Assembly: GCA_029007035.1 (NCBI GenBank)
Contig: JAQXHC010000042.1
Coordinates: 1-39,938 of the forward strand
DNA from: Oscillospiraceae bacterium
Lineage (GTDB): Bacteria > Bacillota > Clostridia > Oscillospirales > Ruminococcaceae
Direction of reading: 5' to 3'
Length of the DNA: 39,938 nucleotides
The notes under the pieces are model-generated. The model searched no databases. It had not been told where the DNA came from and saw only the letters and a program-made list of their open reading frames with translations. Positions 15,866 to 23,217 of this stretch are shown piece by piece. How positions within the stretch are numbered: the first letter of the stretch is position 1; every line of letters starts with the position of its first letter. Made by a program: the position numbers and the translations under genes.

Positions 15866-16810
15866 ATGAAAGTCAGATTTCATCTTCCCGGATTCGCTTC
15901 GCATTTCAGGTTCAATCTTGTATTCACGGAGGTCATGAAAGCCTATCCCGAATTCTTCCGTGAAGGTGTGGAAATAGCTTCATTCTATGATTCGTTTCCG
16001 CAGTCGATATGGAACGGCGGACGCGTAAGAGAGGGCGGTTATGCCGACAGGAGCTTTATCAAAACCGTAATCGAAGCTTTTAACAGCAGAAACATTCCCC
16101 TGCGATTCACATTTACCAATCCGTGCCTCGAAAAGAAGCACCTCAGCGACAAATTCTGCAATATGGTCATGGCTATGGCTAATAACGGATTTAACGAGGT
16201 TATCATCAATTCTCCCGTTCTTGAGGAATACATCCGCAGAAACTACCCGAAATACAAACTCACAAGCTCCACCTGCAAGAGGATCACCGATCCCGAAAGA
16301 CTGCGCGAGGAGCTTGAAAAGGATTACAGTATCGTTGTGCTCGATTATGATCTCAACAATAAATTTGATATTCTTGAAACGCTTCCTCATAAGGAAAAGC
16401 TTGAAATTCTCGTGAATGCCTGCTGTACTCCGAACTGTACACGGCGCGTGAGCCACTATGACGCTATCGGTCAGCAGCAGATTGCCTATGCCAATCACGT
16501 TCGCAAATACCCCGAAGCAGCTTTTGATGCGGGCAGGTATAATATCCGTCTTCCGGAGGACTGTCCTGCTACCTCACGGGATATCTTCTCAATAAAGGAA
16601 CTCAGCACTCACGTAAGTCCCGATGCTATCTGGAACAGATATGTGCCGATGGGCTTCAATCAGTTCAAAATCGAGGGCAGAACTCTGAATATCTTCAACT
16701 TGCTTGAAACATATATTTACTACATGGTCAAACCCGAAAAATCTGAGTATGCACGGTATATACTGCTTAACAATATGCTGTCCAACAATGTGCTTACCCT
16801 CAACGAATAA
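15866..16810 (+). CDS. U32-like TIM-barrel protein, tandem paralog 3 of 3
   Basis: A 314-residue paralog closest to copy 1 in its middle part (NPCLEKKHLSDKFCNMVMAM is identical). Conserved cysteines are 98, 137, 187, 191 and 233; FKIEGR ends near residue 272. The other copies have a Cys after EK (EKCE) and in AYCEH; here these are Leu and Ala, which argues that those two are not ligands. Start: ATG 15866 after AAAGGAG, 18 nt past copy 2. The next gene starts 11 nt after its stop, so it is in the same transcript. Confidence 0.7.
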   Translation: MKVRFHLPGFASHFRFNLVFTEVMKAYPEFFREGVEIASFYDSFPQSIWNGGRVREGGYADRSFIKTVIEAFNSRNIPLRFTFTNPCLEKKHLSDKFCNMVMAMANNGFNEVIINSPVLEEYIRRNYPKYKLTSSTCKRITDPERLREELEKDYSIVVLDYDLNNKFDILETLPHKEKLEILVNACCTPNCTRRVSHYDAIGQQQIAYANHVRKYPEAAFDAGRYNIRLPEDCPATSRDIFSIKELSTHVSPDAIWNRYVPMGFNQFKIEGRTLNIFNLLETYIYYMVKPEKSEYARYILLNNMLSNNVLTLNE

Positions 16811-16821
16811 GGAGTTTTACA

Positions 16822-18330
16822 ATGAAAGCAGCGGCGGTTTTCAGCGATAACATGGTTCTCCAGCGCGGCAAAAATGTAAGGATTTTCGGCGAGTGCGATG
16901 ACAGCTCTGCGGAAATAGACGTTTCCGTCCCAGAGCTTGGAAAGACGGCACGGGCTGTTGTTTCAGGAAACAAATGGGAAGCGGTGCTTCCCCCGATGGA
17001 AGCCTGCGCGGAATGCACAGTCGAAATATGCTCGGGCAGTGAGAAAATCACTTTTTCAAACGTTGTCGTGGGCGAGGTATGGCTCGCAGGCGGTCAGTCG
17101 AATATGGAATTTGAGCTTCAGAACGATTTCAGCGGAACAGAGGAGCTTTCTGCCTGTTCCGAGGAGAATGTCAGATTTTATTATACTCCGAAGTGTGCAT
17201 CGGCAGACGATGAACTGATAAAGGCAGAGGAGAGCGCCTGCTGGACACTCCCGGATAAAAAATCCGCCTCAGCATGGTCTGCGGTTGGATATTATTTTGC
17301 CAAAGAACTTAGCCGGAAGCTCGGTGTTACAGTCGGAATCATCGGCTGCAACTGGGGCGGAACTTCTGCATCGGCATGGATGAAAAGGGCGTATCTTGAA
17401 CGCGATAAAGCTCTGCGCATATATCTTGATGAATACGAAAAAGCAACCGAGGGTAAAACCGAGGAACAAATGATTGCCGAATACGCTGAATACACTGAAT
17501 ATCATGAAAAATGGCAGCAGAGAGTCAACCGCTGCTATGAGGAAGACCCTGATATCAAGTGGGCGAAGGTCCTTGAAAAATGCGGAGAAAATCGTTATCC
17601 CGGACCTCCGGGCTGCAAAAATCCAATGCGGCCATGCGGACTTTATGAAACAATGATCAGCCGCGTTTGTCCATACACTGTTAAAGGGTTCATCTATTAT
17701 CAGGGTGAGTCCGACGATCATCGCCCCGACAGCTATTATCGTCTGCTTAGTGCGCTCATCGAAAACTGGCGTAATGACTGGCAGGATGATGAACTGCCAT
17801 TTCTGTTCGTGCAGCTGCCAATGTTCAGAAATGCCGACGATGAGGATACCAAAAACTGGGCGGAAATCCGCGAAGCTCAGGAAAAGGTATACAAAACCGT
17901 CCGCAGAACGGGACTTGCCATTGCTCTTGACTGCGGTGAATTCAATAATATTCATCCGATACGCAAAGCTCCCGTTGGACACAGGCTTTTTTTGCAGGCG
18001 ATGTACGAGGTTTACAGGGGAATTTCCGATTCCGAAGCAAATCCTCCCGTTTACAGGGACTATGAGGTGAACGGTGGCTCGATCACACTGTATTTCAGCA
18101 ATTGCAGCGGATTTGAGGTTTGCGGCACTCTCGCAGGATTTGAAGCTGCGGGCGCTGACGGAGTTTACTATCCTGCCGATGCTGTGATTTCAGGCGAAAC
18201 AATCATTCTCAGGAGTGATAAGGTAAGCTGTCCTGTATCGGCGCGGATGCAGTGGACTAATTATGCCGATGTTACGCTTTTCGGCAGAAACGGGATTCCC
18301 GTTCCGCCATTCAGAACAAGAAAATATTGA
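16822..18330 (+). CDS. sialate O-acetylesterase family SGNH esterase
   Basis: A 502-residue protein of the sialate O-acetylesterase / DUF303 type. The catalytic block I is GEVWLAGGQSNMEFEL with Ser93. Block V is LDCGEFNNIHPIRKAPVGHRL, carrying the Asp/His pair. GCNWGGTSASAWM and FIYYQGESDD are further family motifs. An N-terminal beta domain (VFSDNMVLQRGKNVRIFGE) is typical. There is no signal peptide, so it acts in the cytoplasm, removing acetyl groups from sugars such as acetylated sialic acid or plant oligosaccharides. Start: ATG 16822 after AAGGAG. It is the last gene of the co-directional run that starts with ilvN. Confidence 0.88.
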   Translation: MKAAAVFSDNMVLQRGKNVRIFGECDDSSAEIDVSVPELGKTARAVVSGNKWEAVLPPMEACAECTVEICSGSEKITFSNVVVGEVWLAGGQSNMEFELQNDFSGTEELSACSEENVRFYYTPKCASADDELIKAEESACWTLPDKKSASAWSAVGYYFAKELSRKLGVTVGIIGCNWGGTSASAWMKRAYLERDKALRIYLDEYEKATEGKTEEQMIAEYAEYTEYHEKWQQRVNRCYEEDPDIKWAKVLEKCGENRYPGPPGCKNPMRPCGLYETMISRVCPYTVKGFIYYQGESDDHRPDSYYRLLSALIENWRNDWQDDELPFLFVQLPMFRNADDEDTKNWAEIREAQEKVYKTVRRTGLAIALDCGEFNNIHPIRKAPVGHRLFLQAMYEVYRGISDSEANPPVYRDYEVNGGSITLYFSNCSGFEVCGTLAGFEAAGADGVYYPADAVISGETIILRSDKVSCPVSARMQWTNYADVTLFGRNGIPVPPFRTRKY

Positions 18331-18503
18331 GAGCTTGTTTAACATCTTTTCGCACGCATCTGTTCGGTGAAATTTATCGGTTTCTGCGTTGAAAAATCTT
18401 TCCTGGTGACATTCCGCCTACGAAATTCTCCCTGAAACCAGCGAAAATTTCCTCGACAATCTGCGCCCCCCAGGATACTAAACAGACTTTAAGGCAATAC
18501 CGG
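18331..18503. repeat. possible small non-autonomous element
   Basis: Noncoding stretch starting GAGCTTGTTTAACATCTTTT and ending with a sequence whose reverse complement reads AAGTCTGTTTAGTATCCT. The two ends match at GTTTA-N2-ATC and neighbours, like degenerate terminal inverted repeats. There is no open frame. No second copy lies in this window, so this remains a guess from layout. Confidence 0.3.
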
Positions 18504-18531
18504 GCGATGTGCTTCGTGCGGTGCTGTCAAT
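18490..18531. repeat. dispersed palindromic element, copy B (short)
   Basis: AAGGCAATACCGGGCG and the inverted right end (reverse complement GACAGCACCGCACGAAGC) match the ends of the other copies. GTGCTTCGTGC is shared with copy C. Only about 42 bp, so perhaps an internally deleted copy. Confidence 0.5.
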
Positions 18532-18561
18532 AAAAAACGCAGGTGATTCACCTGCGTTTTT
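18532..18561. terminator. bidirectional rho-independent terminator
   Basis: 9-bp stem ACGCAGGTG (18537-18545) and CACCTGCGT (18549-18557) with a 3-nt loop, T tract on the plus side and A tract (T on the minus strand) on the other. Serves the esterase gene and the convergent sigma-factor gene. Confidence 0.9.
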
Positions 18562-20073
18562 CTATTCTGCAAAATGGGGATAATCTTCACGCCAGCTGTT
18601 ATCAGTGTAATAAAAGCCGATAGAGTCGATGATCGCTTCATATTCGTCGTGACGTATTCCGCTGCAATCAGCAAAAATGAATATGTAGCAGCCTCCGTTG
18701 TGAACACATCGAATCAGCGTTCCGTCAACGTTTTTTCCGTTGGATTTTGCTGTGAATCCTATTCTGTCGGCAGTTATCTGTGTTGCCGCACCGGGATTAT
18801 TTGAATTGTCGGCATGAATGAAGAACTGCTCCGCCGGATCGACCGAGATTTCGCTGAAATATCCGGAGAGAACATCTTTTTCGTCCGTAAAATTATCATT
18901 TCCCTGAGCAAATGAAATGATTACCCTGTCACCGCTGAACTTATCGGGATAAAACCTCAGTGGCCTGTGGCTGCTGAGACCTATATAGCGCCGCTCACGA
19001 AATATTTTCTCGTTTTTCTCTATATCCGCTTCGCTCAGCGAACCGTCAGGCTGATGTATTGCAGATATATCCGGAGCATAGTCATCGGGAACGGAAATTA
19101 CAAAATTTCTGCCGGGGAAATCGTATTCAACGGGAGTTCCGCCGGGTTTTGAAATCCCGGTAACCGCTTCGGTAACCGGCTGTTCGGTCACAGCGGCTTC
19201 GGTCTTAGATGAACTTGTGGGTCTTACAGCGGTCGGTACTGCCGCTGTGGGTATTTTAGCTTCGGAGGATTCGGAAACATTCGGAGCGACAGGAGCTTTC
19301 TTCTTTTGAACCGCCGCCCGTCCCACAGCAGCCACTCCTGCGGCGACGGCAACCGTGGCAAGTCCGGCAATAAGCTTTCTTTTCGTAAACGAACCTACTG
19401 CCCTTGCAGCAGCGCGGCGTGCAGTGTAATTTGCACCGAGAACAGAACTGAGGGCAGCTGTATTCACCGCAGTTTCGGCAATAAATTCCGCGGAGCCGGC
19501 TCTGAGAGCCATACCAAGTACGAACATACCTCCGCCGACTGTGAATCCGTTCTTTACAAGCTCGTTACGGAGCACGCGGCGACTGTAGTAAAGCCGCGAT
19601 TTAACTGTTCCCTCCGCACATTCAAGCTCTTTTGCGATTTCCGAAACGCTCTTTTCATCATAGTAATACATTATCACGGTCAACCGCTGAGGTTCGGTAA
19701 GCTTCCGGGAAATCGTATTCATTATAATTTGGTATATTTCCCTGTTTTCCGCATATTCCTCAGGACAGCACAGTTCTTCCTCCGCCGTGCTTTCAGGCTC
19801 ATCTGTGAATAAGCAGGGCTTTTCATCACGCAGCCTGTTATAATATTTATGAAAAGCAATCGTATGCAGCCAGCCCTTAAAGCTTTCGTCACGCTGATAT
19901 TGCGAAAGCTTCTCGAAAGCGGTAAGATAGGTGTCCTGAATCAGGTCTTCGGAATCCTGTGCGTTTCCGCAGAGCTTCAAACAGTAATAAGCGAGTTCCT
20001 TATAAGTTCGGTTGTAGATTTCCGTCATTGCAAGACGGTCTCCTTGTTTTGCTCTTGAAATCAGCTCGTTCAT
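18562..20073 (-). CDS. ECF sigma factor fused to a membrane anchor and outside domain
   Basis: A 503-residue protein. Residues about 8-85 are sigma region 2 (DSEDLIQDTYLTAFEKL, then FKGWLHTIAFHKYYN). Residues 118-176 are sigma region 4 (LTEPQRLTVIMYYYDEKSVSEIAKELECAEGTVKSRLYYSRRVLR). A hydrophobic segment lies at 234-252, a Pro/Thr/Ser/Val-rich linker at 258-313, and a domain of about 190 residues follows that I do not recognise (YDFPGRNFVISVPDDYAPD to the end). Ordinary ECF factors stop near residue 180. The layout implies a membrane-tethered sigma factor with its own outside sensor. Start: second ATG at 20073, with AGAAGGA 6 nt upstream; it overlaps the preceding stop as ATGA. Confidence 0.85.
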   Translation of the reverse strand: MNELISRAKQGDRLAMTEIYNRTYKELAYYCLKLCGNAQDSEDLIQDTYLTAFEKLSQYQRDESFKGWLHTIAFHKYYNRLRDEKPCLFTDEPESTAEEELCCPEEYAENREIYQIIMNTISRKLTEPQRLTVIMYYYDEKSVSEIAKELECAEGTVKSRLYYSRRVLRNELVKNGFTVGGGMFVLGMALRAGSAEFIAETAVNTAALSSVLGANYTARRAAARAVGSFTKRKLIAGLATVAVAAGVAAVGRAAVQKKKAPVAPNVSESSEAKIPTAAVPTAVRPTSSSKTEAAVTEQPVTEAVTGISKPGGTPVEYDFPGRNFVISVPDDYAPDISAIHQPDGSLSEADIEKNEKIFRERRYIGLSSHRPLRFYPDKFSGDRVIISFAQGNDNFTDEKDVLSGYFSEISVDPAEQFFIHADNSNNPGAATQITADRIGFTAKSNGKNVDGTLIRCVHNGGCYIFIFADCSGIRHDEYEAIIDSIGFYYTDNSWREDYPHFAE

Positions 20074-20492
20074 CTGCATTCCTTCTGATTCTCGGTTACG
20101 CTGTCGAGATAAGCAATAAATTCGTTTACCCCGTCGTATTCAAGGTTTATGTAAAGCTTTCTTCCGTCGGCGAATTCAAGGCGCATAGTCTCATCGCCGC
20201 TGTAGACTGCGGAAAGTTTATCCCAGCGGTAATACTTCGGCTGACCGAACATTCCGAGAAGAGCGATTTGCTCGTCGTTATAGACCACCATGTTGCTTCT
20301 GTTGGAATAATCGATAACAAGCATAATGACGGCGACTCCTGCGCAGACAAGCAGTGTCACGGGTGAGAATGTCTTTTTGATCAGCGTAATGATTATGATT
20401 GCGAGCGGCAGTATAACAGCCAGTGCAATACATATATAATGATACTGTTTTTTAGCGGTGAGCTTTCCTGTCGGTTCAAAATTCGGTTTCAT
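20070..20492 (-). CDS. small membrane protein with PH-like C-terminal domain
   Basis: A 140-residue protein with two membrane segments near residues 18-38 and 45-60, then a cytoplasmic beta-rich part (SNMVVYNDEQIALLGMFGQPKYYRWDKLSAVYSGDETMRLEFADGRKLYINLEYDGVNEFIAYL). Alternating strands ending in a helix resemble the bacterial PH / YcxB-like domains. Its stop overlaps the start of the membrane-tethered sigma factor (ATGA), so the two proteins are made together and may work together. Start: ATG 20492 after AGGAGGAT. Function unknown. Confidence 0.7.
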   Translation of the reverse strand: MKPNFEPTGKLTAKKQYHYICIALAVILPLAIIIITLIKKTFSPVTLLVCAGVAVIMLVIDYSNRSNMVVYNDEQIALLGMFGQPKYYRWDKLSAVYSGDETMRLEFADGRKLYINLEYDGVNEFIAYLDSVTENQKECR

Positions 20493-20526
20493 TGTTTTAT
20501 CCTCCTGTTGTGCTGTGATGCTTTAT

Positions 20527-20555
20527 ATCTTAGCATATAATCTTTTTAAAGTAAA
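20527..20555 (-). promoter_or_regulatory. promoter of the membrane-protein / sigma-factor operon
   Basis: Minus-strand TTTACT (20555-20550), 17-nt spacer, TAAGAT (20532-20527), about 35 bp before the start codon. Confidence 0.6.
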
Positions 20556-20589
20556 TCCCTTTCTGCAAAGTTTGGAGCTTCGCATAAAT

Positions 20590-20619
20590 CGGCGAAATTA
20601 TTCTTCCGGAATTTCGTCG
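20590..20619. repeat. 10-bp inverted repeat upstream of the sigma-factor operon
   Basis: CGGCGAAATT (20590-20599) and AATTTCGTCG (20610-20619) pair over 10 bp with one G-U and a 10-nt loop. No T tract follows. It lies 35 bp upstream of the -35 box on the minus strand and could be an operator. Confidence 0.35.
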
Positions 20620-20716
20620 CGGAATCATTGAACCAAAATTGGGTTTCTGTGTTGTGTATATGGTTATTGCTATTCTGAAATAATGCGGTAAAATCGGGGG
20701 TATTATATTGTAATGC

Positions 20717-20745
20717 TTGCAATACATATAAATGTATGATATAAT
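20717..20745 (+). promoter_or_regulatory. promoter of the CNNM/CorC-type gene
   Basis: TTGCAA (20717-20722), 17-nt spacer, TATAAT (20740-20745). The spacer holds the palindrome TACATATAAATGTA. A palindromic element begins 2 nt after the -10 box. Confidence 0.75.
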
Positions 20746-20746
20746 G

Positions 20747-20800
20747 TTAGGGTAATACCGCACAAAACCGGGTGGTGTGCTTCGTGCAGTGTTGCCTTAG
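20747..20800. repeat. dispersed palindromic element, copy C
   Basis: Left end TTAGGGTAATACCGCACAAA and right end whose reverse complement is CTAAGGCAACACTGCACGAA form the same inverted repeat seen in copies A, B, D and E. It forms the beginning of the expected transcript of the next gene. Confidence 0.6.
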
Positions 20801-20838
20801 AAGCTGAACGGCACAAAAAATCAAAAGAAAGGTTAATT

Positions 20839-22101
20839 ATGGACAACACAGACATAGGAAAGATTATTCTCGTCATCGTTATGATGATATTCTCGGCGCT
20901 TTTTTCAAGTGCCGAAACAGCATATTCGAGCGTCAACAAGCTGAGACTCAAAAATTATGAGGCACAGGGCGACCGCCGCGCTGTCACAGCATTGAAGCTT
21001 GCCAACAAATTTGATGATGTTCTCACTGCCGTACTTATCGGAAACAATATCGTAAACATTGCCACGTCTTCGGTCAGCACGCTTATTTTTATCAGTCTAT
21101 ACCCGAAAAACGGAGCGGCAGTTTCAACCGTTGTCGTTACAGTTCTTGTACTTATTTTCTGCGAGGTTATTCCTAAATCCTACGCAAAGAAAAATGCCGA
21201 AAAGCTTGCGCTTATTTTTGCCGCGCCGCTTTCAGCTCTCGTTACAATTCTGAAGCCTGCGGTCTGGATATTCAACAGGCTCTCGAAACTCGTCGCCAAG
21301 GAAAACAGCACTCCGAGCGTGACCGAGGCGGAACTGAAATACATGATTGACGAAATTGAGGAACAGGGCGTTATTGAAGAACAGGAAAGCGACCTCGTTA
21401 AAAGCGCACTTGAATTTGATGATATTACCGTTGATAAAATCCTCATTCCGAGAGTCAAGGTCGTGGGAATTGAGGCGAATTCCACAATTTCCGAGATAAA
21501 GGAAATGTTCAGTTCCGAATTGTATTCAAGACTTCCCGTTTACGAAAAGAGTATGGACGACATTATTGGCATAATCACAAACAAGTCGTTCTTCAAAATG
21601 CTTGTTGAGGGCGGAAGCGATATCAGAACGATTATTCAGGAGGTTCCTCATATTGCCGAAAGCAAGCCAATCAGTCAGGCTCTGCGTTATATGCAGAGGT
21701 CTAAAGTTCATCTTGCTGTCGTGACAGACCAGTATGGCGGAACAAAGGGAATTATTACCCTTGAGGATATTATCGAGGAGCTTGTGGGCGAAATTTACGA
21801 TGAAGACGATGAGATTATCACAAGTATCGTCAAGGTCGGTGACAGAAAATACGAAATTGCAGGCGATACCGACATCGATGAACTTATTGAAAAGCTCGGT
21901 CTTGACCGTGAAGCAATTGAGACCACCTGCTCAACCGCAGGCGGCTGGGCTACTGATGTGCTCGAGCATATCCCCGAGGCGGGAGAATCTGCCGATACCG
22001 ACGCATTCAGATTCACAATCCTCTGTGTAAATGAGCAGACTGTTGAAAAAATTCTTCTTGAAATCAAGGAGCCTGAATCCGAAAGCAACGCAGTACAATG
22101 A
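20839..22101 (+). CDS. CNNM/CorC-HlyC family membrane protein (hemolysin-like, divalent cation transport)
   Basis: A 420-residue protein in the CNNM layout. Residues 1-180 are a DUF21 membrane domain with ALFSSAETAYSSVNKLRL and the ion-site stretch GNNIVNIATSS, plus CEVIPKSYAKKNAEKLAL. Residues about 200-325 hold two CBS repeats (ILIPRVKVVGIEANSTISEIKEMF, DDIIGIITNKSFF, VTDQYGGTKGIITLEDIIEELVGEI). The CorC_HlyC domain follows to the end. Relatives are Mg2+ or other divalent cation transporters of the cytoplasmic membrane. Start: ATG 20839 after GAAAGG. Monocistronic: own promoter, then a new promoter before the next gene. Confidence 0.92.
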   Translation: MDNTDIGKIILVIVMMIFSALFSSAETAYSSVNKLRLKNYEAQGDRRAVTALKLANKFDDVLTAVLIGNNIVNIATSSVSTLIFISLYPKNGAAVSTVVVTVLVLIFCEVIPKSYAKKNAEKLALIFAAPLSALVTILKPAVWIFNRLSKLVAKENSTPSVTEAELKYMIDEIEEQGVIEEQESDLVKSALEFDDITVDKILIPRVKVVGIEANSTISEIKEMFSSELYSRLPVYEKSMDDIIGIITNKSFFKMLVEGGSDIRTIIQEVPHIAESKPISQALRYMQRSKVHLAVVTDQYGGTKGIITLEDIIEELVGEIYDEDDEIITSIVKVGDRKYEIAGDTDIDELIEKLGLDREAIETTCSTAGGWATDVLEHIPEAGESADTDAFRFTILCVNEQTVEKILLEIKEPESESNAVQ

Positions 22102-22150
22102 TTGTACAAATAGCTCAAATTCTGTTTAATATATTTGGTAATATAGCACC

Positions 22151-22179
22151 TTGAATTTATCAGGAAAATCGTGTATTAT
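22151..22179 (+). promoter_or_regulatory. promoter of the lipoprotein gene
   Basis: TTGAAT (22151-22156), 17-nt spacer, TATTAT (22174-22179). A leader of about 100 nt follows, with a small GTGCT/AGCAC hairpin. Confidence 0.7.
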
Positions 22180-22285
22180 TATAATAGTTGTAAGTTCGCG
22201 GCTCCTCTCAGCAGCGGCTTATGGAAAGTGTGCTTGAGGCAGAGCACATATCGTTATTTTATTTTTACGAAAAGAGGTTTTTACT

Positions 22286-23074
22286 ATGACTGCAAAGAAA
22301 ATATTATCATGCCTTCTGGCGTCGGCGATGCTCTGCGGAGCTTTCGTTTCTTGCGGAGATAAAAAGGACAGCGGAGACAAGGAATCATCTGCCAAGGAAA
22401 GTTCCGCTGAAACAAACGATGACAGCAAGGATTCAAAAGACGAGGAATCAAAGGCTGAGGGAAGCGAAAGCGGCGACGAAAGTAAAGCTCCCGTTGCTGT
22501 AGATGTTGATGATATACAGTTTGAGACTCCTGTTGCGGCAGGTTCAGGTGACGCTTATCTTGCAATCGTTGATGGTCAGTGGTGGATTCAGTACTGGGGT
22601 AAGATCGATGATGCTTCTCCCCTTGCTTATGACGCAGGTGTTGCTCACATCGACGGCGACGGCGAATATACCGTAAGTGTAAATGCAGACACAAACGGCT
22701 TCAGATATGATACAACCGGTGACGCTAACGGCGAATGTGTTCCCTCCGGACTTTCATTTGCCGCTGTAAGAATTGACGACGGTCTTACACTCTGGCCGAA
22801 TATGTCAATCGAAATTACAAGCGTTAAGGTTAATGGCAGCGAAGTTCCTCTGACCGCAAAGAACTACACATCCTCCGATGACGGAGTAAAGGAAGTTCGT
22901 GCAAACATCTATAACTCCTACGTACCGACTATTCCCGAGGACGCTCATACCGCAGACGGTAATGTTTACGGTCAGGACGACACATACAAGGCTCAGATCG
23001 TTGACCCCGCAGCTTTTGCAGACGGATGGTCAACTGTTGAAGTTACATTCAATGTAACCGGCACACAGGGCTGA
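22286..23074 (+). CDS. secreted lipoprotein with acidic linker and beta-rich module
   Basis: A 262-residue protein with a lipoprotein signal (Cys23 after CGAFVS) and a highly charged Ser/Lys/Glu/Asp linker at about 26-70. A beta-sandwich-like module at about 75-262 follows (DAYLAIVDGQWWIQYWGK, then DGEYTVSVNAD, FAAVRIDDGLTLWPNMSIEITSVKVNG). Modules of this look occur in Ruminococcus dockerin proteins with unassigned or carbohydrate-binding roles, so a surface carbohydrate-binding lipoprotein is a fair guess. Start: ATG 22286 with AGAGG upstream. Own promoter and strong terminator, so monocistronic. Confidence 0.75.
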   Translation: MTAKKILSCLLASAMLCGAFVSCGDKKDSGDKESSAKESSAETNDDSKDSKDEESKAEGSESGDESKAPVAVDVDDIQFETPVAAGSGDAYLAIVDGQWWIQYWGKIDDASPLAYDAGVAHIDGDGEYTVSVNADTNGFRYDTTGDANGECVPSGLSFAAVRIDDGLTLWPNMSIEITSVKVNGSEVPLTAKNYTSSDDGVKEVRANIYNSYVPTIPEDAHTADGNVYGQDDTYKAQIVDPAAFADGWSTVEVTFNVTGTQG

Positions 23075-23117
23075 TTGCAATAACCGAATAAAAATAAGGC
23101 AGACGTAAAGCGTTCTG

Positions 23118-23184
23118 CTTATAAATAAGTAAAAAAGCACCTCCGACATGATTATCGGAGGTGCTTTTTTTACTTATTTATAAT
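23118..23184. terminator. long-armed bidirectional terminator
   Basis: Core stem AGCACCTCCGA (23136-23146) and TCGGAGGTGCT (23155-23165), with seven Ts after it and A tract before it. The inverted repeat continues outward through AAAA/TTTT and ATAAATAAGT/ACTTATTTAT to about 26 bp per arm. Serves the lipoprotein gene (+) and the ligase-like gene (-). Confidence 0.9.
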
Positions 23185-23217
23185 TCTGAGTACCATATTT
23201 ATTGCCCTGATTCATTT

